Shown here in pieces: positions 41,514 through 50,783 of a stretch of DNA of 64,000 bases (positions are counted from its first letter, which is position 1; the number at the start of each line of letters is the position of its first letter). The notes under the pieces are model-generated. The model saw only the letters and a program-made list of their open reading frames with translations, was not told the DNA's origin and did not search any database. Location of the stretch: positions 1 through 64,000 of the forward strand of contig NZ_SLUN01000001.1 in NCBI RefSeq assembly GCF_004340685.1, in the 5' to 3' direction. The DNA comes from Hydrogenispora ethanolica. Lineage in GTDB: Bacteria; Bacillota; UBA4882; UBA8346. The translations under genes and the position numbers were made by a program.

Positions 41514-42732
41514 TATCCCACCCCTCTTCGGTATTTTCCGCGGTGAGCAGACTCTCGTAGACCGCATTCAACCGGCTCCCATGAGCATCCCAGCTGTAAT
41601 AGCGGCTCACTGCGCTCTGGAAGATTTCCCAGCGGCCGCCCTTGCTCAATTCCGGGATTTTTTCCAGCTGATCGGTGAAACAGCCCACCGGGTGGGTCTG
41701 GAGCACTGCAGCGGTGTCTCCGATGCCCCGGGAGAGGACGACCGGGAGGTTACAGCTGAGGTACTCCGCAAACTTGGTGGGACTGGCCACTTCGTTGACG
41801 GGGTGGGGCTCCCGGACCAGCAACGCGCAGTCGGCCATGCTCAGATACTCCGCGACCGCCTGGTGTCCCACCTGAAAAATAAGATAATCTGCGGATTGCA
41901 AACCGCATTCCGCCGCATATTCTTCAAAGCGCTGCGGCTCATTGGTGATCAATAGTAACTTGGCGTTCGCGATCCGGGCCCGGATCTTCAGGAAGGTCTC
42001 CATCAGCAGCCGCGGGCTTTGCCAGCGTTGCGCCCCGCCGTTATAGGCCACCACAAAACTTCGGCCCAATCCGTAAACGGCCCGGAGGCATTCCCGGGCG
42101 GCGGGGTCGAACTGAAATTTCCGCCGGTCGACGCAGGCCGGGATGACGCTAATCCTGGTTTGCAGGACCGGATAATGGCGGACCAGATAATCCCGGAACG
42201 GCTGGGATACGCAAAGCAAATGGTCGCTATGCTCCGCGGCGTACTGCTCGATCCGGCGGACTCCCTGGGCCACCCAGGCCACCGGCCCACGGAGCAGCCG
42301 GTGCCGTTCCCACTCCAGTTGATACTCTGCGCTGACCAGGCCGCGGAAGTCCGTAATCACTTTGATCCGGACCGGATCATGCTGTAACATTTCCCGCGCT
42401 TTCAATGCCATGTAGCCGGCGAAGCACCCCCGCCCATGCAGCACGATCGTACTGTCGGCCGCTGCTTGCCGCAGTACACTGGCCAATTGCCGGATTTGCC
42501 GCGCTGAAATGATAAAATTGCAGCGTTTCGATTTGGGCAGGATCAGCGGCGGCTCGCCCAGGGCCAGCGCGCATCGTTGCCTGTACGATTCCAGGCCGGG
42601 CAGATCGGCCTTCTTCTCATAATCGATCAGCCGGACCTTCCGGCCCTGTTTCTTCAGGTGCAACAACGGCGTCAACACCTGGGACTCAAAGACGCTGCAA
42701 CGGAAGCCATCGTAATTGAGATAGTAAAGCAT
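41464..42732 (-). CDS. glycosyltransferase, GT4-like
   Basis: The 422-residue GT-B fold protein has 'LHGRGCFAGY' in the N-terminal half and 'SPTKFAEYLSCNLPVVLS' in the donor domain. It starts at the base where the preceding glycosyltransferase gene ends, and its own end overlaps the polymerase start, indicating tight coupling. Donor and acceptor unknown. Confidence 0.87.
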   Translation of the reverse strand: MLYYLNYDGFRCSVFESQVLTPLLHLKKQGRKVRLIDYEKKADLPGLESYRQRCALALGEPPLILPKSKRCNFIISARQIRQLASVLRQAAADSTIVLHGRGCFAGYMALKAREMLQHDPVRIKVITDFRGLVSAEYQLEWERHRLLRGPVAWVAQGVRRIEQYAAEHSDHLLCVSQPFRDYLVRHYPVLQTRISVIPACVDRRKFQFDPAARECLRAVYGLGRSFVVAYNGGAQRWQSPRLLMETFLKIRARIANAKLLLITNEPQRFEEYAAECGLQSADYLIFQVGHQAVAEYLSMADCALLVREPHPVNEVASPTKFAEYLSCNLPVVLSRGIGDTAAVLQTHPVGCFTDQLEKIPELSKGGRWEIFQSAVSRYYSWDAHGSRLNAVYESLLTAENTEEGWDIAYQPALRGIGNDRRL

Positions 42733-43823
42733 TACAAACCCTCCATTACCGGCTCTTTACACGGGACCAGCCCGTCATACAGCTCCCGCAGCCCCCGGAT
42801 ATACCTCTCCAGCGCGAATTTCGCGCACACATCCTGGTAGGCGTGCTTGCCCAACTCCGCCGCAGCGGCGGGATCCGCCAACAGCCGCCGGATGGCTGCG
42901 GTCAGTGCCGGCACATCATCGGGAGGCACCAATAATCCGTTGCGCCCGCTCTCGATCAGTTCGGGGATCCCCCCCACCGGCGTCGCGACAATGGGTTTGG
43001 CGGCTGCCATCGCTTCCAGGAGCGCAATGGGCAATCCTTCCCAGCGCGAAGGCATGACCAGCATTTTGGACTGGGCCAGCAACTCCGGAATATCGTCCCG
43101 GTTGCCTAAAAGATGGACCTTGGACGTCAATCCCAGTTCGTCGCGGAGCCGGAGCAGCTCCGGCAGGAGCTTGCCCTCTCCGGCAATGGCGACCCGGCTG
43201 ACGGCGTCGCCCAGCCCGGCGACGGCCCGGAGCAGCAGGTCCACGCCTTTGACATGGCTGCGCAAGGAGCCGATCAACAGCATATCGAACTGAGGATCGG
43301 CTTGCCGTAGCGGACCCAGCGGCACGCCGTTATAAAGGATCACCGCCTTGCTCTTCAAGCCGGGAAGCCAGTCCAACAGAGTCTTTTGCGTGTCTTCGCT
43401 GACGCAAATCACTTTTTGATACGGCAAATAAGCGAGCCAGTCCGCGCAGCGGTAGAGCGGATGACTGCGCCGGCGGTTAAAGGAATTATGCTCCGAGAAT
43501 ACGAAGCGCGTCCCCGGAAAAAAGAGGGCCGCCAGCGCCGCGAAGTATTGGGCCGGGAACAGATGCACATGGACCAGATCATAATGGTTTTTCCGGATCA
43601 GTTGTCCCAAGCGGAGGACCGCCTGGACACTATACTTGCGGGTCAAATTGAAAGCATGGACCCGGATCGGACGGTGGTTCAAGCAAGCCAGTTGCGGGGA
43701 TTCCGTGGGATACAGCAGGCACAAGTCGTGCTGCAGCGCGCCATCGGAGTGCAACAGGTAATTGCTCAGCAGTTTTTGGGCTCCCCCGGGGCCCAAATCA
43801 TTGATTACGTGCAGGATTCGCAT
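42732..43823 (-). CDS. glycosyltransferase, GT4 family
   Basis: The ~363-residue protein has the N-terminal 'NDLGPGGAQKLL' glycine loop and the C-terminal 'PSRWEGLPIALLEAMAAAKP' donor-binding block (E-x7-E). The ATG at 43823 has GGAGG 6 bases upstream; the frame extends to 43901 but without support. It is part of the exopolysaccharide operon. Confidence 0.93.
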   Translation of the reverse strand: MRILHVINDLGPGGAQKLLSNYLLHSDGALQHDLCLLYPTESPQLACLNHRPIRVHAFNLTRKYSVQAVLRLGQLIRKNHYDLVHVHLFPAQYFAALAALFFPGTRFVFSEHNSFNRRRSHPLYRCADWLAYLPYQKVICVSEDTQKTLLDWLPGLKSKAVILYNGVPLGPLRQADPQFDMLLIGSLRSHVKGVDLLLRAVAGLGDAVSRVAIAGEGKLLPELLRLRDELGLTSKVHLLGNRDDIPELLAQSKMLVMPSRWEGLPIALLEAMAAAKPIVATPVGGIPELIESGRNGLLVPPDDVPALTAAIRRLLADPAAAAELGKHAYQDVCAKFALERYIRGLRELYDGLVPCKEPVMEGL

Positions 43824-43851
43824 GTCAACCCTCCACCCCCGATAGCCAATT

Positions 43852-45192
43852 TTAGATCCGCCAGTAGACCAGGTCATGGCCGGCGGCGTCCTCCCGCCCA
43901 ATCACCGACCGCGTATCCAGGCAGACCGGGCCGGGTTTCATCAGTTCAACGATGGTCGCGCAGTCCAACGCCTCGAATCCGGGCTGGCGCGCCAGGATCA
44001 ACAGCGCGTCGGCATTGCGCAGTGCTTCCGGCAAAGTCGGCACTTTAAAAGGATAAGCGGTGGTCACCAGCGGGTCATAAGCGCGGACCGCCGCGCCCCT
44101 AGCGAGCAGGATATGGCAGATATCCACCGGCGGGCTGATGCGGTCGTCATTGGAGCAGTCTTTCATCGCCAGGCCGAGCACTGCAATTTGCGACTGCGGC
44201 AGTGATTTGCCGGCCGTTTGTAGCAAACCCTCCAGTTTAGCGGCAAAGAACTCCGGTAAGGCCGCGTTTTTTTCCCGGCATAACTTCATGAGCGGCAGCT
44301 CCACCCCTAAAGATTCCGCCTTTTTGGCCAAATAATGATAGGCATTGGGTATGCAATAGCCGCCCACTCCCGGCCCGGGCTGCAACAGGTTGACGCGGCG
44401 GTGGGTGTTGGCCAGCCGGATCACCTCCAGGATATCCAGCCCCATGGCTTCGGTGAACCTGGCCAATTCCTGCGCGATCGCGATGTTGGCGTCCCGTTGC
44501 AGGTTTTCGAAAAGTTTGGCGGTTTCAATGGCCCGGATGCTGTCGGCCACAATGATCTCGGACTGACAGACCTCGGCCAGCAACTCCTTGGCCCGGGCGG
44601 CGCTCTCGGCATTGATCCCCGCCACCAGGGTCGGCATGTCGGCAATCTCCTCAAAGGCCCGGCCCTCGGCAATCCGTTCCGGCGCATATGCCAAATAAAA
44701 ATCCCGGCCCGCCCGCAGCCCGGACTCCGCCTCCAGGAGCGGCAGGATCAGCTCTTCGGTGGTTCCCGGTATGACCGTGCTGCGGATCAACACCAGATCA
44801 TCCCGTTTTAAATCCCTGCCGATGGTCTGACAAGCCGTTTTCAGATGAAGCAGCGACGGCTCGCCCTGAACGATTGGAATGCCCACCGTGACAATGATAT
44901 CGGAGCACTCCCGCAGCGCGGCCGGGGCATCGGTGGTAGCCAGGTAGCGACCCTGCTGCAACTGCCGCGCCAGCACGGTCTGGATGCTCTGGCCGAGGTA
45001 ATGTTCCTGCAGATCCGTGGCGGCATCATTGAGCCGGGACACCAGGGACGGATCGGCATCCACCCCCATGACCTGACAGTCGCGGAGCGAATAACTGAGG
45101 GATAAGGGTAAACCCACAAAACCCTGTCCAAAAATACACACCCGCCGTTTGACCGCCACCTCGAGGCGCGGCAACGCCGCTTGCCGTTCCAT
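43852..45192 (-). CDS. nucleotide sugar dehydrogenase (UDP-Glc/UDP-ManNAc DH family)
   Basis: The ~446-residue NAD-dependent four-electron dehydrogenase makes a UDP-uronic acid. It shows the N-terminal NAD motif GQGFVGLPLS, the central helix Lys/Asn (ETAKLFENLQRDANIA), the catalytic Cys in GPGVGGYCIP and a C-terminal nucleotide-binding domain. WecC-like or Ugd-like activity cannot be separated by eye. The ATG at 45192 follows GGGGGG; a longer frame to 45231 is less likely. It supplies uronate for the polymer, consistent with the lyase nearby. Confidence 0.92.
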   Translation of the reverse strand: MERQAALPRLEVAVKRRVCIFGQGFVGLPLSLSYSLRDCQVMGVDADPSLVSRLNDAATDLQEHYLGQSIQTVLARQLQQGRYLATTDAPAALRECSDIIVTVGIPIVQGEPSLLHLKTACQTIGRDLKRDDLVLIRSTVIPGTTEELILPLLEAESGLRAGRDFYLAYAPERIAEGRAFEEIADMPTLVAGINAESAARAKELLAEVCQSEIIVADSIRAIETAKLFENLQRDANIAIAQELARFTEAMGLDILEVIRLANTHRRVNLLQPGPGVGGYCIPNAYHYLAKKAESLGVELPLMKLCREKNAALPEFFAAKLEGLLQTAGKSLPQSQIAVLGLAMKDCSNDDRISPPVDICHILLARGAAVRAYDPLVTTAYPFKVPTLPEALRNADALLILARQPGFEALDCATIVELMKPGPVCLDTRSVIGREDAAGHDLVYWRI

Positions 45193-45243
45193 GCCAATCC
45201 CCCCGCTTTCCGTTTTTTCGACCGGCTTCAAACCAGCCCGGGC

Positions 45244-46569
45244 CTAACCGGCTTTGCTCTTGTTAAACACCGCGCCGATCAGATTGGCCTGGACGCTCAG
45301 CAGATCCTTTTTGGCCTTTTGGACCGCCTCCATCCGGGATTCGCCGGCGCCGATGACCAGCAGCACCCCATCAGCCATGGTCGCCAGGATCTGTGCATCG
45401 GCGGTCCCCGACAACGCCGGGGAATCAATCAGAATATAGTCAAATGCTTCCCTGCTCTTTACCACAAAATCTTTCATAGTGGGCGATAATAACAGCTCCG
45501 TGGGGTTGTTGGGCGAGAACCCCGCCGGGAAAGAATAGAGATTCACGGCGAGCTGTTTCATGGCCACATTGCCGTATTTGCCCGTCAACCAATGGGAAAG
45601 CCCTTTATCGTCGAAACGGCCTGAAACTTTGCCGGGACGGGTTTTCCGGAGATCGCCGTCGAGCAGCAGCACATTTTTGCCGGTTTGCGCGATCACCAGC
45701 GCCAAATTGCCGGCTACCGACGTCCGCCCCTCGCCCGGCAGGGCGCTGGTGACCAAGAGCGTTTTGAGCGGTTGGTCCGGTTGAGCCGTCACCGTGCAAA
45801 AAAGACGGGTGCGCAGAATCCGGTACGCTTCGCTCATTGCGGAGGCGGGATATTTTTGGACGACCAGTTCCCGCTCTTTCAGATGTTGTTGCCGCGATGC
45901 CCGGGGTATGGCGCCGAGCACCGGAATTTGCGACTCCCGTTCCACGTCTTGCGGCGTCCGAAAGGTGTCACAGAGCGTTTCCCGCGCCAAAGTCATGCCC
46001 AATGCGGCGATGAATCCCAATAGCAATGCCGTGATGGTATTGATGAGGCTATGAGGCTGAACCGGCTTTTTCGGCATTTCCGCCTGGTCCAGGATCTGGA
46101 TCTTGGCAAAGGGGTACACCCGCTGCGATTCCCCGATAAAACTCCGGGTCAAGGCGTTCGCCAGGGCGAATGCCTCTTTCTGCCGGCGGCTCCGGGCTTT
46201 CAGGATGAGGATCTGGGTTCCCTCCAAAGTCGTCGCGTTGACCCGCTTTTCCAATTCGCGCTCGGAAAACTTTCCTCCCATGAGCTTGGCCGTCTCGGAG
46301 AGCACCCTTTTTGACCTGGCGATCTCCATGTAAGTCCGGGTAAGCCGCTGATACATCATGATCGCATCGTATTGCAACTGTTCCTGATCGGGCCGGTTGC
46401 CTTGTCCCACAATCACACTGGTCGCCGCTTCATAGGTCGGCGGAATCACCCCATAATTCAAAGCGGCCGTGACGATCGTGGCCAAAACGGTGACGAGCAC
46501 GATGAAACGCCAGTCCTTTTTGAAGATGGCGATCGTTTCCTGAAGATTCATGCCATGCTCCTGAGCCAT
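45244..46569 (-). CDS. Wzz co-polymerase fused to BY-kinase-like domain, altered Walker A
   Basis: The 441-residue product has a Wzz domain with membrane helices near 22-42 and 175-193 around a short external part (about 130 residues). A cytoplasmic CpsD/CapB-like ATPase follows. Walker A reads LPGEGRT: the invariant Lys is Arg282. Walker A' LLLDGDLR and Walker B ILID are intact. The C-terminal Tyr cluster of BY-kinases is missing (ends NKSKAG). It probably controls chain length; tyrosine-kinase activity is doubtful. Confidence 0.9.
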   Translation of the reverse strand: MAQEHGMNLQETIAIFKKDWRFIVLVTVLATIVTAALNYGVIPPTYEAATSVIVGQGNRPDQEQLQYDAIMMYQRLTRTYMEIARSKRVLSETAKLMGGKFSERELEKRVNATTLEGTQILILKARSRRQKEAFALANALTRSFIGESQRVYPFAKIQILDQAEMPKKPVQPHSLINTITALLLGFIAALGMTLARETLCDTFRTPQDVERESQIPVLGAIPRASRQQHLKERELVVQKYPASAMSEAYRILRTRLFCTVTAQPDQPLKTLLVTSALPGEGRTSVAGNLALVIAQTGKNVLLLDGDLRKTRPGKVSGRFDDKGLSHWLTGKYGNVAMKQLAVNLYSFPAGFSPNNPTELLLSPTMKDFVVKSREAFDYILIDSPALSGTADAQILATMADGVLLVIGAGESRMEAVQKAKKDLLSVQANLIGAVFNKSKAG

Positions 46570-46749
46570 AGCTTGTACTCCTTGCGATCGATGGTTGCAT
46601 CCCGGAAGAGAATCCGCTGATGTTTTATTATATGAAGCGCTCCGGATAGTAGAACCGGCCTTGTCTCAAATTATCTTGCATCCCGTCGGGATGAGGCGTT
46701 ATCCGTAGCGCCGGCCGTAACCTTTCAAACCGGCCTGGCGCTCCTCTTC

Positions 46750-47952
46750 TCAAACCACCTGATACTCGCCGTCTTGAACCGGAATGGTGACGACCCCGTC
46801 CTGCCAATGCGCTTTCTGACCATCCGGAGTGATCAGGGCCTGGCAGGGTGGTCCGGTAAGCTTTAGGGTGATTTCCGGACACCGCAGCGGACGCCCGCTC
46901 CTCGAAGCGAGCCGGAAAGCGCGCGGCCCGGTCCAAGCGACGGTTACATGATCGCGGAGCCAGGCATATTCGGCCAGCTCAGTCCCTGTGCAGTACCAGA
47001 CATTTTGAGTCTGTAAATAAGCGAAGATCAGCCACAGGCTCTCGGCATCGTCGAAGAGATTGGGCCGTTGCCGCTGTCCGTCATCCCGGGCCGGCGCGAT
47101 ATGTTCCTGGATGCTGACGACCAGCCGGTGTTTGACGAGATAGGCGACTGATTCCAGTCTTTTCGAAATCAATTGATTCCTCAGCGCCCTTTTGAGGCGG
47201 CTCTTCCAGGAACGCTCCGCCGGGCCGGTTACATCCGTAAATAAGCCGCCGTCCAGGGTGGAGGGAATATCGAGCACGGTTTGATTGGGAAAGTATTTGA
47301 GATCGAAGGCGGTCAAGGGATTGGTGTCCGACCCGCCGGTCCGGCAATGGCGCTCCGCAAACAAGCCGCGATTCCAATAGCGGCACCACCACAAGAAGCC
47401 GCTCTGCTCGATGCTGGCGTCGGAGAACTGGTTGGAGAGATAGCCGCAGTACTTTCCCCCGCTGGGATACTCCCCAAAAACCTCACGGTAAATCTCCTTT
47501 CCCCGGGCGATCGCCGCTTTGGCTGCCGCCAGGCTGGGATAGGTCAGCCATTCCTGCTGGAACTTCCGGGCGCTGGCGCCAGTCCGGCCGTGAGTGGTCC
47601 CATGATAGGCGATCTCGAACCGGGGCTGCGCGTGAATCATGCGAAAAAAGGCGCGGCTCTCCGGATCGGCGTCGATCGGCCGGGCGACGCTGGGGATTGG
47701 CCCGTCCGGGACCAGGCCGGCCCGCACTCCGACCGGAGTGAAGAAGGTCGTCTTCACTTGGGGAAAATCCCCCAGGATCCGCTCATTCAGGTAGCGGAAG
47801 GACGAATTGGGCCCGTCCTTGGCATAACCCCAGTCTTCGCCGGGATCGACCCGGCCGTTCCCGTCGCTGTCCACCCAGACGTTGGCGAGATCGTCGACCA
47901 TCAGCAGGACCGGCGAATTGGCGTTATTCTTCCATTTACAGACTTCAAGCAC
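46750..47952 (-). CDS. polysaccharide-deacetylase-like protein (DUF2334 type) with EF-hand-like loop
   Basis: The 400-residue product has 'LMVDDLANVW' near residue 20 (the Asp-Asp of deacetylase-like folds) and 'EIAYHGTTHGRTG' near 113 with paired His, as in DUF2334/NodB relatives. Between them, DSDGNGRVDPGED (about 28-40) matches a calcium-binding EF-hand/dockerin loop. A C-terminal beta domain follows. The start is GTG 47952 with AGGAGG 7 bases upstream. It likely modifies the exopolysaccharide. No signal peptide is evident. Confidence 0.75.
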   Translation of the reverse strand: MLEVCKWKNNANSPVLLMVDDLANVWVDSDGNGRVDPGEDWGYAKDGPNSSFRYLNERILGDFPQVKTTFFTPVGVRAGLVPDGPIPSVARPIDADPESRAFFRMIHAQPRFEIAYHGTTHGRTGASARKFQQEWLTYPSLAAAKAAIARGKEIYREVFGEYPSGGKYCGYLSNQFSDASIEQSGFLWWCRYWNRGLFAERHCRTGGSDTNPLTAFDLKYFPNQTVLDIPSTLDGGLFTDVTGPAERSWKSRLKRALRNQLISKRLESVAYLVKHRLVVSIQEHIAPARDDGQRQRPNLFDDAESLWLIFAYLQTQNVWYCTGTELAEYAWLRDHVTVAWTGPRAFRLASRSGRPLRCPEITLKLTGPPCQALITPDGQKAHWQDGVVTIPVQDGEYQVV

Positions 47953-47970
47953 ACTCCCGCCTCCTCTGAC

Positions 47971-49476
47971 TCATTTCCCGGATACGCCCAGCCAGCCCAG
48001 TACCTTGTGGCCCATTTGCCCGCAATGGCGTCTGCCCCGCCAGAGTTGCTCCCGCAATACCCGCGTCGCCTCGGCGGGAACCAACCCCAGCCAGTAACCG
48101 GCCCAGCCGTAGCTCAGCCACAGGCCGGCACCCCATAAAAGCTCCGGACCCAAACCGCCGCAGCTCATTTTGGCGTACCGGTAACCGAGATAAATCACGG
48201 TTGCCAGCGCGCAGTACTTGGCCGGCTCCCAAAAACGGATCCCGATCCGGTAATAGCGTTGTCCGGCCCAAAAATACGTCCCGCTCATTCCCAGGTAGGC
48301 GCCGAGCGCGGCGGCGGCGGCGCCATGCATCCCCCAGCGCGGGATGAAGAGCAGGTTCAGTCCGATGTTGAGCAGCGCGCCGCCGATCACGATCAGCGAA
48401 TCCAGCATCGTCCGGTTGGCGACGTGCAATCCCAGGGAGTAAAACTCGGCCAGGCTCCACAGGAAATACCCGGTGGCAATCAGCGGGACCACCGTAAAAG
48501 CGGCCAGGTACGCCCGGGTCGTCAAGATCCGCAGGGCGGGGTCGGCGAAAAGGGCCAGCCCCAAAACGACCCACCAGCCGGTGAAATTGTAATAGGCGTA
48601 GATGCGCCGCAGTCTTTGGCGACCGTCCGCTTCCCGGTAAATGGCAAATTTATACGGGGTGAAAATATTCTTGAACGGGTTCAGCAACAGCGGCTGGATC
48701 AGCATTCCGATCTTGTACCCCATGGAATAAACCCCGACCGCGCTCAGATTGACTAGATCTTTCATCAGGTACCGGTCCAGCAGCGTCAGCGCCCACCCGC
48801 CGATCTGGCCCGGCAGTAGCCCCAGTCCGTAGGCGAGCATCCTGGCCAAACCGGGCCGGTCGAGCACCGGCCGGAAATGCTTGATGTCCCCCAGCAGCAG
48901 CGCCCCCAGCACGGTGCCGGAGGCGACAGTCTGGGCTCTGACGGCGCCGGGGATTCCTCCATGGAGAAGGGTCAAGAAACAGAAGGTCAGAACCACCGCC
49001 AGCAACAGATTGGCCAGCGTCACCAGGCTGCTCCGCCAGGCCTGGTAGCGCATGGTCATGTCCGCGCTGTAAATGCTGATCAAGGAGGCCAGGAGTGCAT
49101 TGACGGCGCTGAGCCCGATGAATTCCGGACCATGGGGATTGCTCCCGAACACCCTGGCGGAGAGCGGCCCGGCGGCCGCCAGAATGATCAGGATATTCAA
49201 CACGCCCCAGAAGATGCCGAACGTCAAGGCGGTGTTCTTTAAGCGCTGGGGTTCGGCGCTCTCGTAATAAAAGCGCGAGTATCCCGAGAATATCCCCAAG
49301 CCGGTCAAGGCGGTGCAGATGCTCTGAAACGAGGTCACTAGGGTAAATTCCCCGAATTGGCCGGGGGTAAAGTTCCGGGTATAGATGGGAATCAGGAACA
49401 GGTTCAAGATCTGAACCAGCAGCGACGACCCCAGATATACCAAGCTTTTTTTGAACATGCCGCCCCAATTCTCCAT
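47971..49476 (-). CDS. polysaccharide flippase (Wzx/MATE-like)
   Basis: The ~501-residue membrane protein has 12-14 hydrophobic segments and an N-terminal 'YLGSSLLVQILNLFLIPIYT', typical of the Wzx family that flips lipid-linked repeat units across the inner membrane. ATG 49476 or 49458 could be the start; neither ribosome site is decisive. It is encoded second in the exopolysaccharide operon. Confidence 0.92.
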   Translation of the reverse strand: MENWGGMFKKSLVYLGSSLLVQILNLFLIPIYTRNFTPGQFGEFTLVTSFQSICTALTGLGIFSGYSRFYYESAEPQRLKNTALTFGIFWGVLNILIILAAAGPLSARVFGSNPHGPEFIGLSAVNALLASLISIYSADMTMRYQAWRSSLVTLANLLLAVVLTFCFLTLLHGGIPGAVRAQTVASGTVLGALLLGDIKHFRPVLDRPGLARMLAYGLGLLPGQIGGWALTLLDRYLMKDLVNLSAVGVYSMGYKIGMLIQPLLLNPFKNIFTPYKFAIYREADGRQRLRRIYAYYNFTGWWVVLGLALFADPALRILTTRAYLAAFTVVPLIATGYFLWSLAEFYSLGLHVANRTMLDSLIVIGGALLNIGLNLLFIPRWGMHGAAAAALGAYLGMSGTYFWAGQRYYRIGIRFWEPAKYCALATVIYLGYRYAKMSCGGLGPELLWGAGLWLSYGWAGYWLGLVPAEATRVLREQLWRGRRHCGQMGHKVLGWLGVSGK

Positions 49477-49506
49477 GCCCTTCGCCGGTTTCCTTTCCTT
49501 GACGCT

Positions 49507-50139
49507 TCACCAGGAGCCTTTGCCGCCGATCAATACTCCAAAGGTTTTGCCAATGATCCGCAGGTCCAGTCCGAGCGATTGATGGCGGATATAGTACAGA
49601 TCAAACCGCAGTTTTTCCGCAGGCGACAATTCATAGCCGCCATGGACCTGGGCCCAACCCGTCAAGCCGGGCTTCACCCGCAACCGTTCCTTGAAACCGG
49701 CTACCTCCCGGCTGAACGATACAATCAGCGCCGGTCTTTCCGGCCGGGGACCGACGATACTCATCTCCCCCCGTAACACATTGATTAATTGCGGAAGCTC
49801 ATCGATCTTGGTTTTCCGGATGAACCGTCCCACCCGGGTGGCGCGGACGTCATCCTTCACCGCCCACTGTTGGCCGTTGCTCTCGGCTCGCACCACCATC
49901 GAGCGCAGCTTCAAGATGATAAAGGGCTTGCCATCCAGGCCGGCGCGCACTTGCTTATAGAATACCGGCCCTTTGGATTCGAGGCGGATCAGCGCCCCGA
50001 AAAATAGCAGCAGCGGGGCTCCCAATGCCAGTCCGACGAGGGACAACCCCACATCCAGCAGCCGTTTGATTCTCGGGTACCAAACCCGGCCATCGCCCAT
50101 TCGCTGGGATAATGCCGGGGATAAGGCAACCTCTTTCAC
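49507..50139 (-). CDS. priming sugar-phosphate transferase (WbaP/PglC-like)
   Basis: The 210-residue monotopic phosphoglycosyl transferase has a reentrant hydrophobic N-terminal helix (about 27-50), then 'FYKQVRAGLDGKPF', 'KLRSM', 'DELPQL', 'SIVGPRPERP' and 'KPGLTGWAQV', all hallmarks of the family. It loads the first sugar-phosphate on undecaprenyl phosphate. GTG 50139 has GGGAGG 8 bases upstream. Its first ~12 codons (ALSPALSQR) look derived from a dispersed repeat. It is the first gene of the operon. Confidence 0.94.
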   Translation of the reverse strand: MKEVALSPALSQRMGDGRVWYPRIKRLLDVGLSLVGLALGAPLLLFFGALIRLESKGPVFYKQVRAGLDGKPFIILKLRSMVVRAESNGQQWAVKDDVRATRVGRFIRKTKIDELPQLINVLRGEMSIVGPRPERPALIVSFSREVAGFKERLRVKPGLTGWAQVHGGYELSPAEKLRFDLYYIRHQSLGLDLRIIGKTFGVLIGGKGSW

Positions 50140-50180
50140 TTGCGAAACCTCCCCCGGCGGGTTTCCCTCCCCCGAGCCCG

Positions 50181-50490
50181 CAATGTCATCAAGCGATGAT
50201 TACATATCTTGGAATTTGGTTTCAACGGTGCCTACACTGTAGACGATATGCGGGCCAACCGGGGCATGAATGCCCCGGCTACAAGATGGAAGTCCGAGTC
50301 AGGACGGCTAAAGGCAAGCGGCCAGGGATGGCAGTACGCGCAGCCCCTTCCGTGGCTAATTTTCAGCAGAATATTGCATCCCGTTTTTAGGGCCTTTCAA
50401 GGTCCTTTCGCCTTGTAGCCGGGTGATTTATCGCCCGGTCGGCGTTCAATTTCGTCAGCTAAATTTTCCCACAATAGCTTGATGACATTG
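50181..50490. repeat. element bounded by inverted CAATGTCATCAAGC repeats
   Basis: CAATGTCATCAAGC (50181-50194) and its inverse GCTTGATGACATTG (50477-50490) bound ~310 bp lying upstream of the exopolysaccharide operon. The right end is preceded by the 37-bp repeat (50382-50418) and GCCGGGTGATTTATCGCCCGG. It contains no gene that I can support. The left end is shared with 30338-30373. Confidence 0.65.
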
Positions 50491-50666
50491 CCCCGAGCCC
50501 GACGGGCGCCCACCCAAAACTTGCCGGAGACCGGAATCCTTGTCCCCGGTACGTTATACATATTCGAATTGGCTTTTTGTTATGTCATTGATTTTTCCGA
50601 TTCACAAACGGGAATACGGATCGAGTCATTGCGTGGGGAAACAGGGGCGGCGCGGATTTGGGAATC

Positions 50667-50702
50667 AAAAAAATAAAAAGGCTGCGGTTTCCCGCAACCT
50701 TC
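50667..50702 (-). terminator. terminator after the AdoMet-decarboxylase-like gene
   Basis: On the minus strand AAGG-t-TGCGG pairs with CCGCA-g-CCTT around GAAA (50678-50701) and is followed by TTTTATTTTTTT. Confidence 0.85.
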
Positions 50703-50783
50703 GATGCCTCCAGCGAATGGCATGTTTTGAAAATCTTCTATTGTGGTCCCACCGGATCGCTGATCGTCACAAAGCGCCCGTCG

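Noticed and set aside
50209-50418. Short frame ending in FQGPFAL, also seen at 36868-37092
   Set aside because: The shared ending comes from the 37-bp dispersed repeat; neither frame has a ribosome site.
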